DNA of 64,000 bases from Chelativorans sp. AA-79 (GTDB lineage Bacteria; Pseudomonadota; Alphaproteobacteria; Rhizobiales; Rhizobiaceae), in NCBI RefSeq assembly GCF_029457495.1, contig NZ_CP120361.1, positions 434,001 to 498,000 of the forward strand, read 5' to 3'. The position numbers and the translations under genes are program-made. Below, piece by piece: positions 1-9,491 of the stretch (position 1 is its first letter; each line of letters opens with the position of its first letter). Below the pieces are notes generated by a model. The model was given only the letters and a program-made list of their open reading frames with translations, was not told the origin of the DNA and searched no databases.

Positions 1-1
1 G

Positions 2-583
2 GAGAAGACGCCTGCCGGTGTCGCGCCCAGTCGGCGCGTTCTCGAACGTTCCTTCGACTATCTGCGCTCCAACCCGCTCGTCCACCGCGCCGTTCCAATC
101 CTCGCCGACCTGCGACGGACCGTCAAGGAACGTGTCGATCTCAGCCTTTTCGACGACCTTTCAATGATTTACGTGGTCCGCATGCAGAGCAAGCGGGACA
201 CGTTCTATGCGCATCTGATCGGTCGCCGCGTTCCGACATTCTGCACATCGGGCGGTCGCGCCGTGCTCAGCCATCTCGGCCATGAAACGGTACTCGATAT
301 CCTTCACCGCTCCGATCGGCGCAAGTTCACGCCGCGTACCACGGTGGAGATCGACAAGATACTCGCCCGCATCGAGGAGGTTCGGGACACGGGCTATTCG
401 CTTGCCATCGAGGAGATTCTCGTGGGCGAGATTGCCGTTGCCGCAGCAGTGCTCGACGGCGCGGGCCAGCCGGTCGGCGCAATTCATATCGCAGCGTCGC
501 TGGCCGAATGGCAGCCCGAAGAGTTCGTTTCGCGGGCGGGGCCGCTCGTTACTGCAGCGGCTGCCGGTTTGCGCCCCGCCTGA
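2..583 (+). CDS. IclR-family transcriptional regulator, C-terminal part (5' end outside window)
   Basis: The frame is open from the first bases of the window to a TGA at 581-583, about 193 codons, so the N-terminal winged-helix domain lies upstream. What is visible is the IclR effector-binding (GAF-like) domain: the segment around SGGRAVLSHL matches the conserved (S/A)xGRAxL motif of the family, and a conserved ATVAVPV-like strand is replaced by IAVAAAVLD near the end. IclR proteins bind small carboxylic or aromatic effectors and usually control the operon next to them. Here the gene is read into the Liv/hydrolase operon that begins 136 bp downstream, so it is the likely regulator of that operon. 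Family call is firm; effector unknown. Confidence 0.85.
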   Translation, partial: EKTPAGVAPSRRVLERSFDYLRSNPLVHRAVPILADLRRTVKERVDLSLFDDLSMIYVVRMQSKRDTFYAHLIGRRVPTFCTSGGRAVLSHLGHETVLDILHRSDRRKFTPRTTVEIDKILARIEEVRDTGYSLAIEEILVGEIAVAAAVLDGAGQPVGAIHIAASLAEWQPEEFVSRAGPLVTAAAAGLRPA

Positions 584-637
584 AGGTGGAGGCGCCGCTC
601 CTCGCGCGATGTATCGTGAGACACATCTCAGTACTGC

Positions 638-667
638 TTGACAATGCAAGAGAGGGATACCTAATCT
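638..667 (+). promoter_or_regulatory. candidate sigma-70-type promoter of the Liv/hydrolase operon
   Basis: TTGACA at 638-643 and TAATCT at 662-667 are separated by 18 bp, 53 bp before the ATG of the first operon gene. The -35 box is a perfect consensus match, the -10 is weaker. This is the only gap of appreciable size in front of the operon. Confidence 0.5.
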
Positions 668-676
668 GGCAATAAC

Positions 677-707
677 AGTTCGATTGTATCGCACAGCAAT
701 ACGAACT
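677..707. promoter_or_regulatory. inverted repeat between promoter and first gene, possible IclR operator
   Basis: AGTTCG (677-682) and CGAACT (702-707) form a perfect 6-bp inverted repeat, with partly symmetric flanking GTAT/ATAC inside it. It sits immediately downstream of the candidate -10 box and ends 12 bp before the start codon, a suitable place for a repressor. Assignment to the neighbouring IclR protein is inference. Confidence 0.3.
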
Positions 708-719
708 CGGGGAACATAA

Positions 720-1478
720 ATGGCTGCCTTACTCAGCGAACGGGCACGGGCCGACTCGACCGGCGAGGTGCTGCTTCAGGTCTCGGGGCTGGCTTACGAC
801 TATTCCGGCGTAAGCGCCGTCTCGGATTGTTCGCTGGAACTTCCGCGTGGCAAGATCGCGGCTTTGATCGGCGGGAATGGCGCCGGCAAGACGACGAGCG
901 TCAAGATGATCGCGGGCGCGCTCCGGCCCCGTTCCGGCAGCATTGTGCTCGACGGTCGGGATATCACTAACATGCCGGCTCATCAGACCGTCGAACTCGG
1001 CATCGCGCTGGTGCCGGAAGGGCGGCTGGTCTTCCAGCATCTCACAGTGCGTGAGAACCTGATCCTCAGCGGCCATGTGCGCCGCGCCCGCGAACGCTGC
1101 CAACAGAATTTGGAGCGCGTTTTCGATCTGTTTCCCAGGCTCGAAGAGCGTCAGGGCCAGAATGCCGGCTCGCTGTCGGGAGGCGAGCAGCAGATGCTGG
1201 CGATCGGTCGCGGGCTGATGACCATGCCGCGCATCCTGGTGCTGGACGAGCCGTCGCTTGGACTCAGTCCCATTCTCGTCTCGCAGATATTTTCCCTTAT
1301 CCGCAAGCTCAACGAGGAGGGCATCAGCGTTCTTCTGGTTGAGCAGAACGTCCATCACACCCTGGCCATCGCAGACTACGCCTATGTGCTGGAGAAGGGA
1401 CGGGTCGTTCAGAAGGGCGAGGGTCAGGCGCTGCTCAAAGATCCTAAAGTCAAGGAAGCTTATCTCGGGCTGGCCTGA
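720..1478 (+). CDS. livF: Branched-chain amino acid-type ABC transporter ATP-binding protein (LivF-like)
   Basis: 252 residues, usual for LivF (about 235-250). Walker A GGNGAGKTT at residues 51-59, ABC signature LSGGEQQ at 152-158 and Walker B ILVLDEP at 172-178 are all intact. It would power uptake by the HAAT-family importer whose binding protein, permeases and second ATPase (LivG) are encoded downstream in the same operon. The LivF gene being first and separated from livHMG by two hydrolase genes is unusual, since livF normally follows livG. Its stop codon overlaps a possible upstream start of the binding protein gene. The substrate need not be an amino acid: this transporter family also imports amides, urea and aromatic acids. 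Confidence 0.92.
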   Translation: MAALLSERARADSTGEVLLQVSGLAYDYSGVSAVSDCSLELPRGKIAALIGGNGAGKTTSVKMIAGALRPRSGSIVLDGRDITNMPAHQTVELGIALVPEGRLVFQHLTVRENLILSGHVRRARERCQQNLERVFDLFPRLEERQGQNAGSLSGGEQQMLAIGRGLMTMPRILVLDEPSLGLSPILVSQIFSLIRKLNEEGISVLLVEQNVHHTLAIADYAYVLEKGRVVQKGEGQALLKDPKVKEAYLGLA

Positions 1479-1507
1479 TGGCCTGCAATCACAATGGGAG
1501 ACGGCAG

Positions 1508-2731
1508 ATGAGAAGACGTACTTTCCTCCAGGGGACAACGGCAGCGATGATCGCCGGGGCCGTGCCGAAGCTCGCGTTCGGCCAGGACAATACGATCACC
1601 TTCGGCGGTTCGATCCCAATGACGGGCGCGGCGGCCGAGACCGGCCAAAACGTGCTCCAGGGCTATCAATGCGCCGTCAAGTTCATCAACGAGGAGATGG
1701 GCGGCGTCGAAATCGGCGGCCAGAACTACCAACTCGACCTCAATCTCTTCGATGACGCGTCCGACCCGGCGCGAGCCACGACGCTGATCCAGCGTCAGGT
1801 GGACGAGGGCATCAATTTCTTCCTCGGCTCCTTCGGCTCCAACATCGTGCTTCCCACCTGCTCGATCACCGAGGCGGCCGGCCGCATCATGGTGCAGGCG
1901 GGCGGCGGTTCCGATCTGATCTTCACGCAAGGCCGCAAGCGCGTCTTCGGCATATTCCCACGCGCTTCGCGCCAGTTCGTGTCCTCGGTAGACATGTTCG
2001 CCAGCCTCGATCCGGCGGTGAAGACCGTGTCCATCATCTATACCAATGACGCCTTCTCGGAATTCCAGGCCAAAGGAGCTCACGCCAGCCTGGAAGAAGC
2101 GGGCATCGAAGTGCTGGACTACATCGCTTTGCCGGCCGAGGTCAGCGACGTATCCAATGTGTTGACCTCGGTTCGCGAAAACACGCCCGATGTGCTGGTC
2201 TGCACCACCCATGACCAGACCTCGATCCTGATCGCACGTCAGATGGTATCGACCAACACCAACGTGCCGATGCTCTATCAGACCCTCGGCCCGCAGACCT
2301 CCGCTTTCCAGGATGCGCTCGGCAATTATGCCAACGGAGTCGTCACGCAGGCATATTGGTCGGAGCGCGCGCCGTTCTCGGGCGACTACTTCGGCTCGGC
2401 CGCGGATTTCGCGGAGTATTTCCGGGCCAATTTCGACCGCGAACTGACCTATCACATGGCCAGCGGCGCGGTGTGCATCGTCGTCTATATCGAGGCCGCC
2501 AAGCGGGCCGGATCGCTCGATGTCGACGCCGTGCGTGACGCGCTGTCGGCGATCGACTTCGAGTGTTTCTACGGGCATGTGCGTTTCACCGAGGACGGCG
2601 ACGGCGATGCGTCCCTGCTGGGGCCGCTTCTGATCCAGCGCCAGGACGGCGAGATGGAAGTCATCGCGCCACCTGACGGAGCCTCGGCCGACCCCATCTA
2701 TCCGGCCCCGACGTGGGAAGAACGCGCCTGA
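1508..2731 (+). CDS. ABC transporter substrate-binding protein (Liv/amide type, Peripla_BP_6)
   Basis: 407 residues. The N-terminus MRRRTFLQGTTAAMIAGA is a twin-arginine-like signal peptide, with probable cleavage near AFGQ, so the protein is periplasmic. The mature part has the type I periplasmic binding fold of Liv/AmiC-type receptors (TFGGSIPMTGAAAETG near the mature N-terminus). I chose the ATG at 1508 because GGGAG lies 7 nt before it and because it places the RRR motif at the very start; an in-frame ATG at 1478 overlaps livF but has no ribosome binding site. A small GC hairpin (CGGCGC 2758-2763 with GCGCCG 2772-2777) follows the gene and may protect this part of the mRNA. The ligand is unknown; the neighbours suggest an amide-containing compound. 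Confidence 0.88.
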   Translation: MRRRTFLQGTTAAMIAGAVPKLAFGQDNTITFGGSIPMTGAAAETGQNVLQGYQCAVKFINEEMGGVEIGGQNYQLDLNLFDDASDPARATTLIQRQVDEGINFFLGSFGSNIVLPTCSITEAAGRIMVQAGGGSDLIFTQGRKRVFGIFPRASRQFVSSVDMFASLDPAVKTVSIIYTNDAFSEFQAKGAHASLEEAGIEVLDYIALPAEVSDVSNVLTSVRENTPDVLVCTTHDQTSILIARQMVSTNTNVPMLYQTLGPQTSAFQDALGNYANGVVTQAYWSERAPFSGDYFGSAADFAEYFRANFDRELTYHMASGAVCIVVYIEAAKRAGSLDVDAVRDALSAIDFECFYGHVRFTEDGDGDASLLGPLLIQRQDGEMEVIAPPDGASADPIYPAPTWEERA

Positions 2732-2814
2732 TCGGGTGTGTTGAACATAGTGGCATCCGGCGCATCGTCGGGCGCCGCACTTCCAGTTCAAGCTAAAAGG
2801 TCCACAAACCCGGC

Positions 2815-3960
2815 ATGGCAGATCTTCCGCTATTAGAACTCGGCCCGGATCCGCGTGAGCGGGGCCGTATCCACGGCTCGACATTGGCCGATGCGATCAG
2901 GGACAATATAGAGACCTATCTCGCGCGTTTCGAGGCCGCCGGCGCCGACCGCCCGACGATCCTGAAGCAGAGCGAGGGCTGGCTCGATTTCATCCGGAAC
3001 GACAATGGCGAATATGCCGAGGAGATGGCTGCCATCGCGGAAGCGTCCGGTGTCTCGCTCACCGAGATCGCCATGCTGAATGCCCGCTACGAGATCACCT
3101 ATCTCGCGTTCGGTGCGGAGGTCAGAGCCGCCGATACAAGGCTGGAGCAGGAAGGCTGCACATCCTTTGGATTGCTGCCGGAGGCGACCGCCAACGGCCA
3201 CACCATCTTGTGCCAGAACTGGGACTGGCTTGCGAATGTCCAGGGACGCACATTCATCCAGCGTGTAAGGCGTGGAGCCTCTCCCGAGGAAGGCAAACCC
3301 GATTTCATCGGCTTCAGCGAAGCCGGCATAGTCGGCTCGAAAATGGGTGTGAACGCCGCCGGGATCGGCCTTTGCGTCAACGGGCTGGTGACGCCGCGCG
3401 ACGGCACCACCGGCATGCGCAAGCCTTTTCATGTCCGTTGCAAGGAAATTCTCGACGCCTGGAGATTCGACCAGGCACTCCTGCCGGTCGTACAAACCGA
3501 CCGCACCGCATCGAGCAATTATCTCATCGGTCATCGGGACGGCGAGATTCTCGATATCGAGGCGACACCGGAACATTGCGCCTATCTGACGCCGACCGAC
3601 GGGCTGGTGGTTCATGCCAACCATCTGGTGAAGGAAACGCGCGTCACCTCGCAGATGGAGCGCATCGCGCCCAATACGCTCTATCGTGGCCCGCGTGCCG
3701 AACGCCTTTTGAGGCGGCATCTGGGTTCAGTCGATCGTGCAGTGATCGAAGAGGTGATCCGCGATCATTTCTCCGCGCCGGCCGCGATCTGCCGTCACCC
3801 CGACCCGGCCTTGCCGTCGGCAAAACGCGTCGTCACGGTGGCCGCCATTCTGCTCGATCTCGATGAGCGCATCCTCTACGCCACTGACGGACCGCCCTGC
3901 GAGGCACCCTTTCAAGCCTTCCCGCTTTATACGGAACAGACCCGTTCCGATGCTGCCTGA
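2815..3960 (+). CDS. C45-family autoproteolytic acyltransferase/hydrolase (penicillin acyltransferase-like)
   Basis: 381 residues. Conserved EGCTSFG with Cys115 matches the autoprocessing site of the acyl-CoA:6-aminopenicillanic acid acyltransferase family (peptidase family C45), in which cleavage before the Cys exposes an N-terminal nucleophile. The following CQNWDW segment (133-138) and GKMGVNAAGIG-like strand also fit. Family members hydrolyse or transfer acyl groups on amide bonds. No signal peptide is seen, so it is probably cytoplasmic. It lies 83 bp behind the binding protein gene and 12 bp before the deacetylase, inside the operon, so it probably acts on the imported compound or on one of its products. 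Actual substrate unknown. Confidence 0.82.
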   Translation: MADLPLLELGPDPRERGRIHGSTLADAIRDNIETYLARFEAAGADRPTILKQSEGWLDFIRNDNGEYAEEMAAIAEASGVSLTEIAMLNARYEITYLAFGAEVRAADTRLEQEGCTSFGLLPEATANGHTILCQNWDWLANVQGRTFIQRVRRGASPEEGKPDFIGFSEAGIVGSKMGVNAAGIGLCVNGLVTPRDGTTGMRKPFHVRCKEILDAWRFDQALLPVVQTDRTASSNYLIGHRDGEILDIEATPEHCAYLTPTDGLVVHANHLVKETRVTSQMERIAPNTLYRGPRAERLLRRHLGSVDRAVIEEVIRDHFSAPAAICRHPDPALPSAKRVVTVAAILLDLDERILYATDGPPCEAPFQAFPLYTEQTRSDAA

Positions 3961-3972
3961 GGAGACATTCCC

Positions 3973-4803
3973 GTGGACGACATGACCCCGATCGAATGGC
4001 CCGACGGTGCGCGCTGCGCCGTGATGCTGACTTTCGACTTCGACGCCGAGACGCTGTGGCTGTCTCGCAATCCCGACAATGCGCGGCGTCCCGGCGTGCT
4101 GTCGCAGGGTGTCTACGGTGCCAAGACCGGCGTACCCAAGATCCTCGAATTGCTGCGGGAGGAAGAGTTGAAGGGCACCTTTTTCGTGCCGGGCTGGACC
4201 GCCGAGAAATACACCGACCGGATCGAGGCGATCGCGGCCGCCGGGCATGAGATCGGCCATCACGGCTATCTGCATGAATGGATCGACCCCGACTATCCCG
4301 ATAAGGAGCGCGAGGCGCTCGAAAAGGGGCTTGAAGCGCTCAAGAAAACCGTTGGGATCAAGCCGAAGGGATATCGTTCGCCCGCCGGCGAGACATCGCA
4401 AAACATGATTGGCCTGCTGCATGAATACGGCTTCGCCTATGACAGCTCGCTCATGGATCAGGTCAGCCCCTATCGGCATCAATTGTCCGATGGATCGCGC
4501 GGGCCGGTGGAACTGCCCTGGCACTGGAGCCTCGACGATGCGCCCTACGCGCTCTTTGCCATCCAGTCGCCGCGTCCAATCCACACCAACGATCACATCC
4601 TGAATATCTGGAAACAGGAATTCATGGAAATTTATCGCTGGGGCGGGCTCGTCAACATAGTCACCCATCCGCAGATCATCGGGAGGCCTTCCCGGCTTGC
4701 CATGCTGCGCGAATTCATTGCCTTCGTGCGCCGCTATCCGAATGTATGGTTCGCAACCGGCGACGAGGTTGCCATGGCCTGGGCCGCCAAGGAAAACGGT
4801 TAG
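3973..4803 (+). CDS. Polysaccharide-deacetylase-fold hydrolase, PuuE/allantoinase-like
   Basis: 276 residues with the NodB homology domain. TFDFDAE at 20-26 holds the catalytic/metal Asp, and HEIGHHGYLHE at 92-102 holds the metal-binding His pair (H-x3-H type). This subgroup, typified by PuuE allantoinase and other cyclic amide hydrolases, acts on C-N bonds rather than on polysaccharides; lack of a signal peptide supports a cytoplasmic small-molecule role. The start is a GTG with GGAG (3961-3964) 8 nt upstream; an ATG at 3982 is possible. It sits directly behind the C45 gene and before livH. A deacetylase acting on chitin or peptidoglycan is less likely given the neighbours. Confidence 0.82.
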   Translation: MDDMTPIEWPDGARCAVMLTFDFDAETLWLSRNPDNARRPGVLSQGVYGAKTGVPKILELLREEELKGTFFVPGWTAEKYTDRIEAIAAAGHEIGHHGYLHEWIDPDYPDKEREALEKGLEALKKTVGIKPKGYRSPAGETSQNMIGLLHEYGFAYDSSLMDQVSPYRHQLSDGSRGPVELPWHWSLDDAPYALFAIQSPRPIHTNDHILNIWKQEFMEIYRWGGLVNIVTHPQIIGRPSRLAMLREFIAFVRRYPNVWFATGDEVAMAWAAKENG

Positions 4804-4817
4804 GGCGGTTCACCACG

Positions 4818-5696
4818 ATGACGCTCTTTCTGCAAACAGTTCTGAACGGCCTCGTGCTGGGAGGTATCTATTCGCTTGCTGCCGTTGGGTTCTCGCTCGT
4901 CTTCGGCGTGCTCGGCATCGTCAATCTGACGCATGGCATCTTCGTGGTCGCGGGAGCGTATGGCGCCCTTTTCCTGTTTGCACGGATGGGCATCGACCCG
5001 CTTTTGGCCATCATCCCGATCGGACTGGTCCTGTTCGCCGTCGGCTATGTGTATCAGCGCACCATCATCCAGTGGGCCGTTTCGCGCGCTTCGCTGGTCG
5101 CCTCCCTGGTTGTCACTTTCGGCGTTGCCATGATGGCGCGCAACGGGCTGCAACTCGTCTTCGGGCCAGATGTGCATACGATCACGCCGACATACAGCTT
5201 CATGAGCCTGACCCTTGGTCCGCTTCGTATCGATGTCGTGCGGATCGTCGCCCTCGGGGCCAGCTTGGTTCTGCTCGTGGCCCTCGCCCTGGTTCTCGCC
5301 CGCACGCATTTCGGACGGGCGATCCGCGCGACCGCCCAGCAGCCGCTGGCGGCCGAACTTTCCGGGCTCAATGTGCGCAATCTGCATGGACTCACCTTTG
5401 GGCTTGGCGCAGCGATGGCCGGCGCTTCCGGCGCCATTATCGGCATCGTCCAGCCTTTTACGGCGGCAAGTGAGGTCGCCTGGACACTCAATGCCTTCAT
5501 CGTCGTCGTGCTCGGCGGCATCGGCAGTCCGGCCGGGGCGCTTGTGGGCGGGCTGCTCCTTGGGCTGATCAATGCCTTCACGGCGCAATATATCGGCCCC
5601 TCTCTCACCCAGGCCGCCATGTTCCTGGTGCTGGTCCTGATGCTCCTGGTGCGGCCCAGCGGCCTGCTCGGCAACGCGTTTGGAGAAAGCCGATGA
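4818..5696 (+). CDS. livH: Branched-chain amino acid-type ABC permease LivH
   Basis: 292 residues, hydrophobic throughout with about eight predicted membrane segments; FLQTVLNGLVLGGIYSL near the N-terminus is a typical LivH opening. It forms the inner-membrane channel with LivM. The ATG at 4818 was chosen since it gives the family-typical start; an open frame extends 24 codons upstream into the deacetylase gene with no ribosome binding site. The stop overlaps the livM start by 4 nt, indicating translational coupling. Confidence 0.92.
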   Translation: MTLFLQTVLNGLVLGGIYSLAAVGFSLVFGVLGIVNLTHGIFVVAGAYGALFLFARMGIDPLLAIIPIGLVLFAVGYVYQRTIIQWAVSRASLVASLVVTFGVAMMARNGLQLVFGPDVHTITPTYSFMSLTLGPLRIDVVRIVALGASLVLLVALALVLARTHFGRAIRATAQQPLAAELSGLNVRNLHGLTFGLGAAMAGASGAIIGIVQPFTAASEVAWTLNAFIVVVLGGIGSPAGALVGGLLLGLINAFTAQYIGPSLTQAAMFLVLVLMLLVRPSGLLGNAFGESR

Positions 5697-6673
5697 ACCG
5701 CACGCTCCCTCTCGTCATCGGTGCGGTCATAGTCATTGCCGCGGCACTGCTGCCACTCTGGATCGGACCTTTCTACACACGCGTGGCCCAGCTCTTCTTC
5801 TTCTCGGCCGGCATGGCGATCGCGTGGAACATTCTCGGTGGCTTTTCCGGCTATTGGAGTTTCGGCCACACGGTCTTCATCGGAATGGGCGCCTTCAGCG
5901 CCGCCCATATCGTGAACAGGCTCGGCCCGTTCGGCGACGGGCCGTTGTCGATGATCGCCCCGATCCTCCTGGCCGGCCTCATCTGCGGATTGTTCGCGGC
6001 CATCCTCGCCTATCCGATCCTTCGCCTGCGGGGCATCTATTTCGCGATAGCGATGCTCGGCGTGAGCCAGGTCGTCGGCGAACTGGTGAACAATGTGAGC
6101 TGGTTCCAGGGGGGCATCGGAGTCTTCCTGCAGACACCGGTTCCCAGCGCCATGACCCCGGAGGACTTCTTCTACTACATTTTCGGCGGGCTGCTCCTGC
6201 TGTGCTTCCTGATCTCGGTTGCAGTACGCAATTCCCGCTTCGGCTACGCGTTGCTGTCGATCCGTGAAGACGAGGATACCGCCATGATGCTGGGCGTGGC
6301 GACCGAGCGTTACAAGATCATGGCCTTTGTGCTTTCCGCTATTCTCGTCGGCATTATGGGTGCGGTCTACGGCTACAGCGTCGGCTATTTCACGACCTAT
6401 ACCGTCTTCCGCCTGGACTTCTCCCTGAACCTGATCGTCTTCTGTCTGATCGGCGGGATAGGCACCCTGTTCGGGCCGATCATCGGAACCGCGGTCATGC
6501 TCTTCATCACGCAGGTGCTGCTGTCACGCTTCCTCGACATCCACCTTCTCATCACCGGCGCCATGGTGGTCGCGATCATCCTTCTCATGCCTGGCGGCAT
6601 CATTGGCGCCCTGAGTTTCCGGAAACGCAGGGCAAACCAGGCTGAACCGGCCGCGGCGGAGGCGAGGGCATGA
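5693..6673 (+). CDS. livM: Branched-chain amino acid-type ABC permease LivM
   Basis: 326 residues, polytopic membrane protein. The stretch beginning AWNILGGFSGYWSFGH (about residues 43-58) is the hallmark loop of LivM proteins. Start overlaps the livH stop (ATGA) and the stop overlaps the livG start, so livH, livM and livG are one translational unit. It pairs with LivH to form the translocation pathway for the unknown substrate of this operon. Confidence 0.92.
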   Translation: MNRTLPLVIGAVIVIAAALLPLWIGPFYTRVAQLFFFSAGMAIAWNILGGFSGYWSFGHTVFIGMGAFSAAHIVNRLGPFGDGPLSMIAPILLAGLICGLFAAILAYPILRLRGIYFAIAMLGVSQVVGELVNNVSWFQGGIGVFLQTPVPSAMTPEDFFYYIFGGLLLLCFLISVAVRNSRFGYALLSIREDEDTAMMLGVATERYKIMAFVLSAILVGIMGAVYGYSVGYFTTYTVFRLDFSLNLIVFCLIGGIGTLFGPIIGTAVMLFITQVLLSRFLDIHLLITGAMVVAIILLMPGGIIGALSFRKRRANQAEPAAAEARA

Positions 6674-7407
6674 GCGGGATCATCCTGTCGGGGCGCGGAG
6701 TCACAAAGTCCTTTCGTGGGCTGATCGCCATCCAGAACGTCGATTTCGAGATACCGGCTGGCGCCATCTTCGGGCTGATCGGGCCCAATGGCGCCGGCAA
6801 GTCGACCCTGTTCAATCTCATCACCGGCTATTACCCGCTCACAGGAGGCGAGATCCGGTTCAAGGGCGAGGATATTTCCGGCCTGCCCACCTATCGACGC
6901 AATCAGGCGGGTATCGCCCGGGCCTTCCAGATATCGAAACCCTTCCCTGCCCTTACGGTGCGGGAAAATGTGCGCGTGGGCGCGATGTTTGGCAGGCCGG
7001 GCGGAAGCCAGCCCGAAAAGGTGGTGGATGAGGCGCTTGCCATTGCCGGTCTGGAGGAACTCGCCGACCGCACGGCGGAAGGGTTGACCGTTGGCTCGCT
7101 TCGCAAGCTGGAGGTCGCGCGCGCCTATGCCACCCGACCCTCGCTTCTCCTCGCCGACGAACCTTGCGCCGGCCTCAACCCCATCGAGACGGAGGAAATG
7201 GTCACCTGCCTTCGCAAGGTGCGCGAGCGGGGCACGACGGTGTGGCTGGTTGAGCACGACATGAAGGCGGTCACGAGCATTTGTGACCGCATCCTCGTGA
7301 TCGACGCCGGCCAGAAGATCGCCGAGGGAACGCCCCAGGAGGTCGTGGCCGACCCCAAGGTGATCTCGGCCTATCTCGGCGAACCGCTCGAGGAGCAGGC
7401 CAGCTGA
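6670..7407 (+). CDS. livG: Branched-chain amino acid-type ABC transporter ATP-binding protein (LivG-like)
   Basis: 245 residues. Walker A GPNGAGKST at 38-46 and Walker B LLLADEP are intact. The signature region reads LTVGSLRKLEVARA rather than LSGGQ; LivG proteins commonly have a degenerate signature here, so I do not read this as loss of function. With LivF it forms the ATPase pair of the importer. Overlaps livM by 4 nt. The next gene, hyuA, starts 53 bp downstream. Confidence 0.9.
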   Translation: MSGIILSGRGVTKSFRGLIAIQNVDFEIPAGAIFGLIGPNGAGKSTLFNLITGYYPLTGGEIRFKGEDISGLPTYRRNQAGIARAFQISKPFPALTVRENVRVGAMFGRPGGSQPEKVVDEALAIAGLEELADRTAEGLTVGSLRKLEVARAYATRPSLLLADEPCAGLNPIETEEMVTCLRKVRERGTTVWLVEHDMKAVTSICDRILVIDAGQKIAEGTPQEVVADPKVISAYLGEPLEEQAS

Positions 7408-7460
7408 ATGACGGTCTCGGCACGCAACCACTGACATCGACCAATCATGGACCAGGAATC

Positions 7461-9491
7461 ATGAAGCATTTCGGCGGCGGAGGCAGCGGCGCGGACCGTA
7501 TCGGCGTCGAGATTGGCGGCACTTTCACGGACCTTGTCTGGTCCGGCCCCGACGGCCGGCTGCATACGGGCAAGACCCCTTCCACACCGCACGCCATCCA
7601 CGAAGCGGTGCTGACCGTGATCTCCGAGGCCGGCATGCCGCTCGATGACGTCGCCGGGATCACGCATGGTTCCACGGTCGCCACGAATGCGCTGATCATG
7701 CGCAAAGGCGCATCGGCCGGGCTTCTGACCACCAAGGGTTTCCGCGATGTGGTCATTGTCGGGCGAGGTGACCGCGATCACGGCATCTACGACATGCAAT
7801 ATCGCCGCCCGGCTCCACCGATCCGGCGCGGCATGATCCGCGAAGTTCCCGAGCGCATCGGTCCCGACGGCGAGGTGATCGTTCCGCTCGACCTGGAAGT
7901 TGCCTGGCGCGAGGTCGAGACCTTCCTCGCCCAAGGTGTGGAAGGCATCGCCATCAGCCTTATCCACGCCTACCGCAACCCCGTGCATGAAAAAGCGCTG
8001 GCGGACATGATCCGTCGGCGTGCGCCGCATGTCGCGATTTCCGCGAGTCATGAGGTGTCGCCGGAGTTCCGTGAATACGAGAGAAGCGTCACAACTGTGG
8101 TGAATGCCTTTGTAGGACCGGTCGTGGAATCCTATATCGACCTCCTCGATGCCGGCCTGCGCGACAATGCTTATCGCGGCGTCTTGAAAATCATGCAGTC
8201 CAATGGCGGCGCCATGCCGGCGGACGCGGCGGGCGCCAATGCCGTTCGCATGCTTCTGTCCGGGCCGGCGGCCGGCGTGCGCGCGGCGATGTGGTTCGCC
8301 GAACGCAACGGGATCAGGGACGTGATCACGCTCGATATGGGCGGAACGAGCACGGATGTCGCGATTGCACCGGGCCTCGTTCCCAGCATGGTCCCGGAGC
8401 TTAAGATCGACGGTCTGCCCGTGCGTACAGCCGCGGTCGACATGGCCACGATAGGCGCTGGCGGCGGTAGCATAGCTACCATCGATCCAGGCGGGTTCCT
8501 GGCCGTGGGGCCGGAAAGCGCCGGAGCCGTGCCTGGCCCGGTTTGCTACGGGCGCGGCGGCACGCGGCCGACCGTCACCGATGGGCAAGTGGTCGCCGGC
8601 CTCCTGCGGCCGCAACAATTCTTCGGCGGCCGGATGGAGCTTTCCAGCAGTGCGGCGAAAGCCGCGCTCGCCTCGCTCGACAGCGAGGGCGATGCGAGGC
8701 GCGCGGCGGACGCCGTGCTTCGACTCGTCAACAGCAACATGGCGGCGGCCGTTCGGCTTGTCTCGACCGGGCGCGGCATCGATCCACGCGATTTCACACT
8801 CGTCGCCTATGGGGGTGGCGGGCCGCTGCACGCGGCGATGGTCGCCGATGAACTCGGCATCACACGGGTGCTCGTACCGTGGTCGCCCGGTCTGGCGAGC
8901 GCCTTCGGCCTGCTGATCGCGGATACCTTGATCGACGCCGCTCAGAGCGATCTTCACGGGTTGAATGATATGAGCCTGGACGCCGGGCGCTGCAGCGATC
9001 TGCGCGCGCGCGGCCACGAACTCGCCAGGGCCCATGGCATCGAGGAGGGCGGCTACGGGATCGAGATCGGCCTCGACATGCGCTATGTGGGGCAGGCCTT
9101 CGAACTGACGGTCTGGACGGAAGGGCGCGCGAGATCGAAGGAGGAACTGCGCCGGCTCTTCGAGGACGAGCATCGCGCAAGATATGGATATGCTCGCGCC
9201 CGGCTGGACGTCGAGGTCGTGTCCTATCGTATCCGCCTGACGGCGAGGTCGGATGCCCGGTTTTCCACGCCGCTGCCTGCGGGTGAGGGCGATGTCCCGG
9301 AGGAAGTCCTCATTTCGATCGACGGCGCCGATCTCGCAGCAAAGGCGCTCGCCCGCGACAGCCTCGCCGTCGGCGGCAAGGTTTCCGGCCCCGCAATCCT
9401 TTCGGAACCCACCTCGACGACCGTTGTGCCGCCAGGATGGGAAGCGGAATGCCTGACGACCGGCGACCTGGTTTTGCGGAGGGTTTCGTGA
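7461..9491 (+). CDS. hyuA: Hydantoinase/oxoprolinase family protein, subunit A (HyuA-like)
   Basis: 676 residues, normal for the family. GVEIGGTFTD at residues 15-24 is the conserved N-terminal ATP-binding motif of the actin-like-fold HyuA/acetone carboxylase group; HGSTVATNAL and the DMGGTSTDVA repeat of the phosphate motif (about residue 293) are also present. With HyuB, members hydrolyse cyclic amides such as N-methylhydantoin or 5-oxoproline using ATP; some homologues are carboxylases. AGGA lies 5 nt before the ATG. The last codons overlap the GTG start of hyuB, so the two subunits are translated together. Substrate within the family cannot be decided from sequence alone. Confidence 0.88.
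   Translation: MKHFGGGGSGADRIGVEIGGTFTDLVWSGPDGRLHTGKTPSTPHAIHEAVLTVISEAGMPLDDVAGITHGSTVATNALIMRKGASAGLLTTKGFRDVVIVGRGDRDHGIYDMQYRRPAPPIRRGMIREVPERIGPDGEVIVPLDLEVAWREVETFLAQGVEGIAISLIHAYRNPVHEKALADMIRRRAPHVAISASHEVSPEFREYERSVTTVVNAFVGPVVESYIDLLDAGLRDNAYRGVLKIMQSNGGAMPADAAGANAVRMLLSGPAAGVRAAMWFAERNGIRDVITLDMGGTSTDVAIAPGLVPSMVPELKIDGLPVRTAAVDMATIGAGGGSIATIDPGGFLAVGPESAGAVPGPVCYGRGGTRPTVTDGQVVAGLLRPQQFFGGRMELSSSAAKAALASLDSEGDARRAADAVLRLVNSNMAAAVRLVSTGRGIDPRDFTLVAYGGGGPLHAAMVADELGITRVLVPWSPGLASAFGLLIADTLIDAAQSDLHGLNDMSLDAGRCSDLRARGHELARAHGIEEGGYGIEIGLDMRYVGQAFELTVWTEGRARSKEELRRLFEDEHRARYGYARARLDVEVVSYRIRLTARSDARFSTPLPAGEGDVPEEVLISIDGADLAAKALARDSLAVGGKVSGPAILSEPTSTTVVPPGWEAECLTTGDLVLRRVS

Noticed and set aside
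6670..7407. Loss of ABC signature in LivG as evidence of an inactive ATPase
   Set aside because: LivG-type proteins commonly carry a divergent signature; Walker A and B are intact.
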